Source: Flabesymbios commensalis
Taxonomy: Eukaryota; Annelida; Polychaeta; Terebellida; Flabelligeridae
Length of the DNA stretch: 64,000 nucleotides
Assembly (NCBI GenBank): GCA_964017125.1
Contig: OZ024908.1
Coordinates: 78,928,919 to 78,992,918 of the forward strand
Reading direction: 5' to 3'
Part shown: positions 59,301 through 64,000 of the stretch, piece after piece
Position numbering within the stretch: position 1 is the stretch's first letter
Layout of the letters: each line of letters opens with the position of its first letter
The notes under the pieces: generated by a model
The model's database searches: none
Told to the model about the DNA's origin: nothing
Seen by the model: the letters and a program-made list of their open reading frames with translations, nothing else
Position numbers and translations under genes: made by a program

Positions 59301-62300
59301 AATTTTAATATTCAGAACAAGTGTTTTGGCCGTTGGATTTTTGTTGTCCATGTTGTCCTTATGTTATTTTTATGTTGATTAAAGGGACTGGCCCAGGCTA
59401 AAATCATAAACAAATCGGTGATTTTATTTTGGCTTCTTAATATGACCATATGATGTTATAGAGACGAAATTCCCGTATTTCCTATTTTTGACATGGTTGT
59501 CAATAATTAGAAATCAGAGATTTCGTCTCTATATCTATTCTAACTGGTGAATGCGCAGCACAAAAATTAAAAAAACTTGTGCTGTTCTAGTCTATGGACA
59601 TGTTTACACCATATGGTCATATTAAGAAGCCAAAATAAAATCACCGATTTTTTTATGATTTTAGCCTGGGCCAGTCCCTTTAAATAAACTGAATTATGTA
59701 TTTAGGTGGCATGTTTTTGTATGCAATGTCGTTGTTAAATTTTGGCTTTTTTATGATTGTTTTGTATCGTTTGTTATTCTTTTTAATAGAGATATTTAAA
59801 GCTGATGATAGCCAGGGCTTGCTTGTTATATCATTTACTTTAACAACTTTTTCACCTCCTGAGAACGCTGAAATGAAACTAGAAACACTACATGATTCGT
59901 AGTACAGTCCCTGGCGGTGAACCTTTCGATCGCGGGGGCTCCACAAATACTAAATATTTATGAGTGAGCAGTGAAGAAACATTTGTTTCTTTAAAACTGA
60001 CAACTCGTGGAAAGAGGGACGAATCTGAGAGCTCCGACGTTACTGCCAGGCGGCTTTAACCACAACAACAGCCCCCCCCCCCGCATGATCAAAATTCAAT
60101 GTATTTAATATACACTTACCACTGCTTACAGGGAAATCTAATTAAATAGCACACACACCTTAAAATAAAACTGGTCACCATTTCGCTAATATCACCGCAC
60201 CGCGACCAAAACATCTAGTGGTGGTCGAGCATGTATAAAAACATCAAATTGTGTCTCTCCGGTGTTATATAATAAAGTATTTTCAAAGAATATGAAGTTT
60301 AGCAAACTCAGTTAAATGATAAATAATTTTATGAAATATATATTTTAAGTTCACATGACAGTCGTAGGATTGTACACAGTCTCATGAATTGAAAATCTAT
60401 GAAAAATGAAATGAATCGGGCTTTAGGCCACCTTTGTGCACATATAGGCTAAACTGGGCCAGGAGATCCTCCTGAGGATGGTGAGATGATTGAGATGACA
60501 CTGTCCTCTAGACACAGGATTCGAAATTCGAGCCCTGGCGGTCTGAGGCCGAGCACGCTACCTCTCGGTCACGGAGGCTCCCCACAATACTGACTTTCAC
60601 ACGTGGATGGGGAAGAAACATTTTTTGTTTCTTTCAAACCGCCGAGACCGGGAACCGAAAGGCAGCGGTGCTAACCACTACCCTAGGGCCCCCGCCCTGA
60701 AAATCTATGCTGTGTTCTGCATGCACACTTAAATGTCATGCTATAAAAATATCACGATTCGCAGTGAATGGCGCATACACTGTAAACCCTGTTCCGCCAT
60801 TGTAGCTCAATCTTTTTGAGGCAAAATTGTTGCATTAAATTTAATGAGGTGACCTGGCACAACTTCTATCATTTTTTCAGCTCGTTAATTTTGAGTTACT
60901 CTGGTTTCGTGCCGTAGCTTAGAACACAGTTTTAATATGCCAGCTGCGAGTGGGTTGGTTAAGTTGAAATCATCAGAATAAATTGATTTATACCAGATGG
61001 GATCACTTGGTTTATCCTATGCTACTCTACCTAGGTCAAAGTGATTACATATTAAACTATAACTAATAAATTATTTTGGAACAACACAACGAGAATTAGT
61101 TCTTATGAGCCACTCACTTTTTGTCATATTCGGTCATTTCAAAAACGACGACACCGAACAATCAAAACTAGCTATCTAAACAAAATATTTCACTGCTCTC
61201 ACGACCTATACAAATAGGTCATTGCATGTAAATTATTTATGTTCTATAAATGTGAAAACGGTATAACATAGGATACAGATTATAAGGCATTGCTCCAGAT
61301 CTATTTATTCAAGTCATGACACAAACAAGTCAGGTTGCAGCGACACGTTTTTTCGTGTTGCAAGGACCAGAACAAATTAATTTGTAGTGGGCGAAAGAAA
61401 CTACTTCTTATTGGCTCCATATATTTAAGTTTTAAAACCGTAAACAAAGTGGGCTATATATAGCGTCACTTATTTTTCTTGTTGCAAGGACCGTATTGAG
61501 CCAACGTCCCGCCAACGTTGGCGCACCGGCCCACCATTTGGCCAACACAACTATCTGTGTGACCTGTCATATATTAGACTGTACAAAGAGCATCTCAACA
61601 GAGATACTCTGACCACTTTGATACAGTATTGGCTCAACGTTACTGGCCAGACCACAGTGACCAACAACTTGCAGACCTGGGATCGTGCCCAGTAGGCTAA
61701 AATGTTCTGCTTCTGCTTCAATTCAAGTCAAGTCTTTTAATATATTTATTAGTATGTTATCTTGATTGAGGATTCAGTTTTGTCTAAAAGGTTATTTCGT
61801 AAAGACAGCAATGAAAAAAAGCCTCAGCACATGGCATGAGATCAAAAGATCTTTCCCCCTCACAGATTCACACAAAAATGAACAGAGAACTGAACACGAT
61901 TTTTTTAAACATATTTTATATTCTGTGCAACTCACAAAGTCTTAATTGGCTAATTATTCACTTAATTAGTTATTCAATTAGGCCAGCTAGGCTCAATATG
62001 GCCAAAATAGTGATGGCTTAGTTTATGCAGTTACAATAACACGATTTGCTTGCATTGTCCTGCGACGTTTAATCGAAGGTAGGTTGCCTTAACGCACTTG
62101 TACTTGAATAGATAAAGAAATGTAGCCTATGTCAACTGAACTAAAATTACACATTTTCTGTGATGGCTTGAGCTAACAAGCCAGATAAACGTATTCGTTT
62201 AGACTGTTGGAACCAAACCATTTTCAGTGACAAAAAGGCAATTTCTCAACAGTTCACTTTTTACAACCCCGTTCAAACAGGCCGGCTAGGCTCAACATGG

Positions 62301-63507
62301 TCAAAGTTGTCAAAGCTATAATTTATGCACTTACAATAACACTACATGTATTCTATTGCATTGTCCTGAGACGTTTAATTAAAGATATGTTGACTCTACG
62401 TATGTGTATTTAAATAGATAAAGAAATTCAGGCAAACAGAACTCAAATTTTAAATTTTCTATGATAGCTCGAACTAACAAGTCAGATAAGCGTGTTCGTT
62501 TAAGCTGTTGGAACCAAGCCAAATTCATTGACAAAAACTTTCTCAACATCGTGTCACACAATATATATGCATTCTTGTTGCCTATATTTTATTGAGCTGC
62601 CGCGATCACATTGAATTAGGCGGAGTTAGCTTATCACAACCCTGTTGAAATAGGCGAGCTGTGCTCAAAATGGTAATGGTTCGATTTATGCAGAGCTACA
62701 ATAGCACTATAAATATTGCTATGGCACGAGACGTTTAATTAAAGGTACGTTGACTTTATCTAATTTAATTTATATGGATGAATAAATTGCATACAATCTA
62801 ATTCAAAATGTAAAATATATATGGCAGCTCATACTAACACGGCAGAACCAAACAAAATTGTGTGTCAAAATAGTCAACACAGCGAAATTCAATGGGCTAG
62901 CCTGTGCTGGGTCAACCTACATTTTTTGCGTTGCAGTAACTAAAATTGCAATATTTGTTATGATAGGTCATTCGCTTTGTGCTGTGTCAGCTCATTGAGC
63001 CATAGTAATTCAAATAAATTTTGTGTCATAGTAGGGGACAGGGTTTACAGTGTATGTAAGGTTCTCCGTTAAAATTTCAAGACTGTTTTCAAAATCAACG
63101 AACAAAAATATTAAAAAAAGCCGAAACCACCTCCATGAAACACTAGGGTATATAACGAGATTATTAATGTACAGTTTGCATCATAACTGTGTACAGCCAG
63201 TAGGCTACAAGTACAAACAGGTCGTGATGATTCCTTTTCTACATAGACCAATTTAATTATTGTTTAGCAATAGGCCTACTGTAAAATGTTAAGCATATAC
63301 ATGCACATTTGGAGATGAAGAAATACCTACGATACATACGATGTCAACATTAGTAGGCGAATATTTGAGTTCATAGTTTACAAATTGTGTCACTAGAATA
63401 TATCATAGATATTCTATTAAATCAAACAGATTAGGCCTACCTGATGAGAACAGACGACACATTTCTTGTTGTGCATTATTTTCCATTTTAAGCGATGTCG
63501 AATTCAT
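56393..63507 (-). CDS. Unrecognised 516-residue protein, PAH-like N-terminal domain and acidic SIM-like tail
   Basis: Four coding exons on the minus strand: 63507-63441, 58766-58609, 57835-57669 and 57551-56393, joined in phases 1, 0 and 2 with GT/AG ends; total 1551 nt including the stop. The start is MNSTSLKMENN; its exon appears to begin upstream at about 63526 after a good acceptor, so a 5' noncoding exon probably lies further right. Residues about 28-103 form an amphipathic helical block (FLAVMRMLKLEYG, ALYRLLITILQEYDP, YLHVLLNDSPEIADYLQAVL) whose spacing and FL-x(n)-ILxxY-x(n)-LPP layout resemble the paired amphipathic helix of SIN3-type corepressors. A long low-complexity Ser/Thr/Pro/Lys-rich middle follows, then an acidic end with IVVITDEEE, a good SUMO-interaction motif, and SMDDDLLLLSQLDG. 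I do not recognise an orthologue. A nuclear cofactor role is inference only. The first intron (4.7 kb) is full of SINEs, a MITE and a tandem repeat. Confidence 0.8.
59045..59165 (+). repeat. Dispersed repeat D, copy 2
   Basis: Same blocks as 15170-15300. It lies in intron 1 of the minus-strand gene. Confidence 0.75.
59383..59679. mobile_element. TTAA-flanked MITE, Kolobok/T2-like
   Basis: Ends AGGGACTGGCCCAGGCTAAA and its inverse, flanked by TTAA at 59379-59382 and 59680-59683. The inverted repeats extend about 75 bp each (through AATCGGTGATTTT, GGCTTCTTAATATGACC and CATATG), with GAGACGAAAT repeated inverted inside. TTAA plus AGGG termini fit Kolobok/T2 elements. It lies in the first intron of the minus-strand gene. 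Confidence 0.85.
59895..60070 (-). repeat. Diverged relative of the composite SINE at 60440
   Basis: Shares the GAAACATTTGTTTCTTT block and a GGGGGCTCC...CCTGGCGGT arrangement with the 60440-60695 element. Pol III boxes are decayed. Confidence 0.45.
60440..60695 (-). repeat. tRNA-related composite SINE
   Basis: On the minus strand two tRNA-like heads are seen: GTAGTGGTTAGCACCGCTGC near 60680 and GTGACCGAGAGGTAGCGTGC near 60570 with GGCTCGAATTTCGAATCC. Between them is GAAAGAAACAAAAAATGTTT. It sits in intron 1 of the minus-strand gene. Confidence 0.65.
60700..61974. other. Intron 1 sequence of the minus-strand gene, no exon seen
   Basis: Contains GCCAACGTCCCGCCAACGTTGG at 61501-61522, of the GGCCCAACGTT-type dispersed repeat. 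No frame with recognisable coding. Confidence 0.5.
61975..62890. repeat. Three diverged tandem units of about 250-370 bp (intron 1 of the minus-strand gene)
   Basis: Units begin near 61980, 62279 and 62651 with AGGC(C)(A/G)GCT(A/G)(G/T)GCTCAA. Each has TTTATGCA, TACAATA(A/G)CAC, GAGACGTTTAATTAAAG, GGTTGACTTTA-like and AGCTC(A/G)(A/T)ACTAACA blocks in the same order. Confidence 0.8.
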
Positions 63508-64000
63508 GTTGCTCTTCTAGTATCACCTGGAAAAAACATCACCATGCTTATATTATATTGAATATGTAGAGGAAAAAATACACCTTAAAGTATGACTCAG
63601 ACTTCATTTGACAAAACTATGGTTTATTATATAATACAATATTGCCATTAGTCCAGGAACATCAGGTTTTGAGGTGGGATAAATTCGTAACAAACTGATT
63701 TTTTTCAGGATCAAAGTACGTTACTCAGAAAACAGATTTGGATAAGTGAAACTGGATAAATACATTCATGTTTTAATTTACACGTCATTTGTGGCACAGA
63801 GTACGCCAAGTAACACATCTCTCTTATAGTGAATGTATTAGAAAGAGTAGAAAGAGGAAACCCGTTGATTTTGTTTTAATTGCAAAAAAATATACCAATG
63901 AATAAAAGGCCCACTTTTTAGTTACAGACTAGAAGAAATGTTCTCAATGTTATAATTTCTCGCAAACCCCTAATTTTATAATTACTAAGACCTCTTCAAC

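Overview
The window is animal nuclear DNA: protein-coding exons are short, bounded by GT/AG introns of hundreds to thousands of bases, and most of the rest is transposon debris. The 5S-derived and tRNA-derived SINEs, several LINE fragments, many TTAA/TA/TTA-flanked MITEs and abundant taggcct-type words suggest a marine invertebrate, probably a deuterostome (echinoderm, hemichordate or cephalochordate). I cannot name the species.

Three host genes can be read. (1) About 507-10710, minus strand: the N-terminal half of importin-11 (IPO11), 13 exons, running off the left edge. (2) 21312-44626, plus strand: a complete SLC30A5/ZnT5 zinc transporter in 15 exons, about 760 residues, divergent from IPO11 with about 10.6 kb of repeats between the two start codons. 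(3) 56393-63507, minus strand: an unrecognised 516-residue protein in four coding exons with a helical N-terminal domain that looks PAH-like (SIN3-type) and an acidic tail carrying a SUMO-interaction-like motif.

The intergenic and intronic DNA is rich in mobile elements. The most structured case is a 4.76-kb DNA transposon in SLC30A5 intron 5 with an 8-bp target duplication and terminal inverted repeats of roughly 280 bp. It is interrupted by a TA-flanked MITE in its left arm, a TA-flanked pogo-like element and a LINE fragment inside, and a hAT-like MITE with a 5-bp duplication in its right arm. Others are a hAT-like 1.66-kb element (intron 8), a TTA-flanked Harbinger-like element carrying a 1-kb TGG/TGA minisatellite, a TTAA-flanked Kolobok-like MITE, two families of TTAACCC-ended MITEs (three of whose sequences abut splice sites in SLC30A5), four LINE remnants, a 5S SINE and several tRNA-type SINEs.

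Region 46-55.3 kb has no recognisable host gene. It is made of arrays: an inverted array of GACGTTTCGCCCC units forming a 1-kb hairpin, a degenerate tandem repeat of about 200 bp, a poly-C region, a LINE, a repeat of about 170 bp with palindromic heads, and a duplicated SINE. No LTR retrotransposon, retrovirus or Polinton was recognised. No true tRNA or rRNA gene was found. All exon joins were made by eye from homology, phase and splice consensus.
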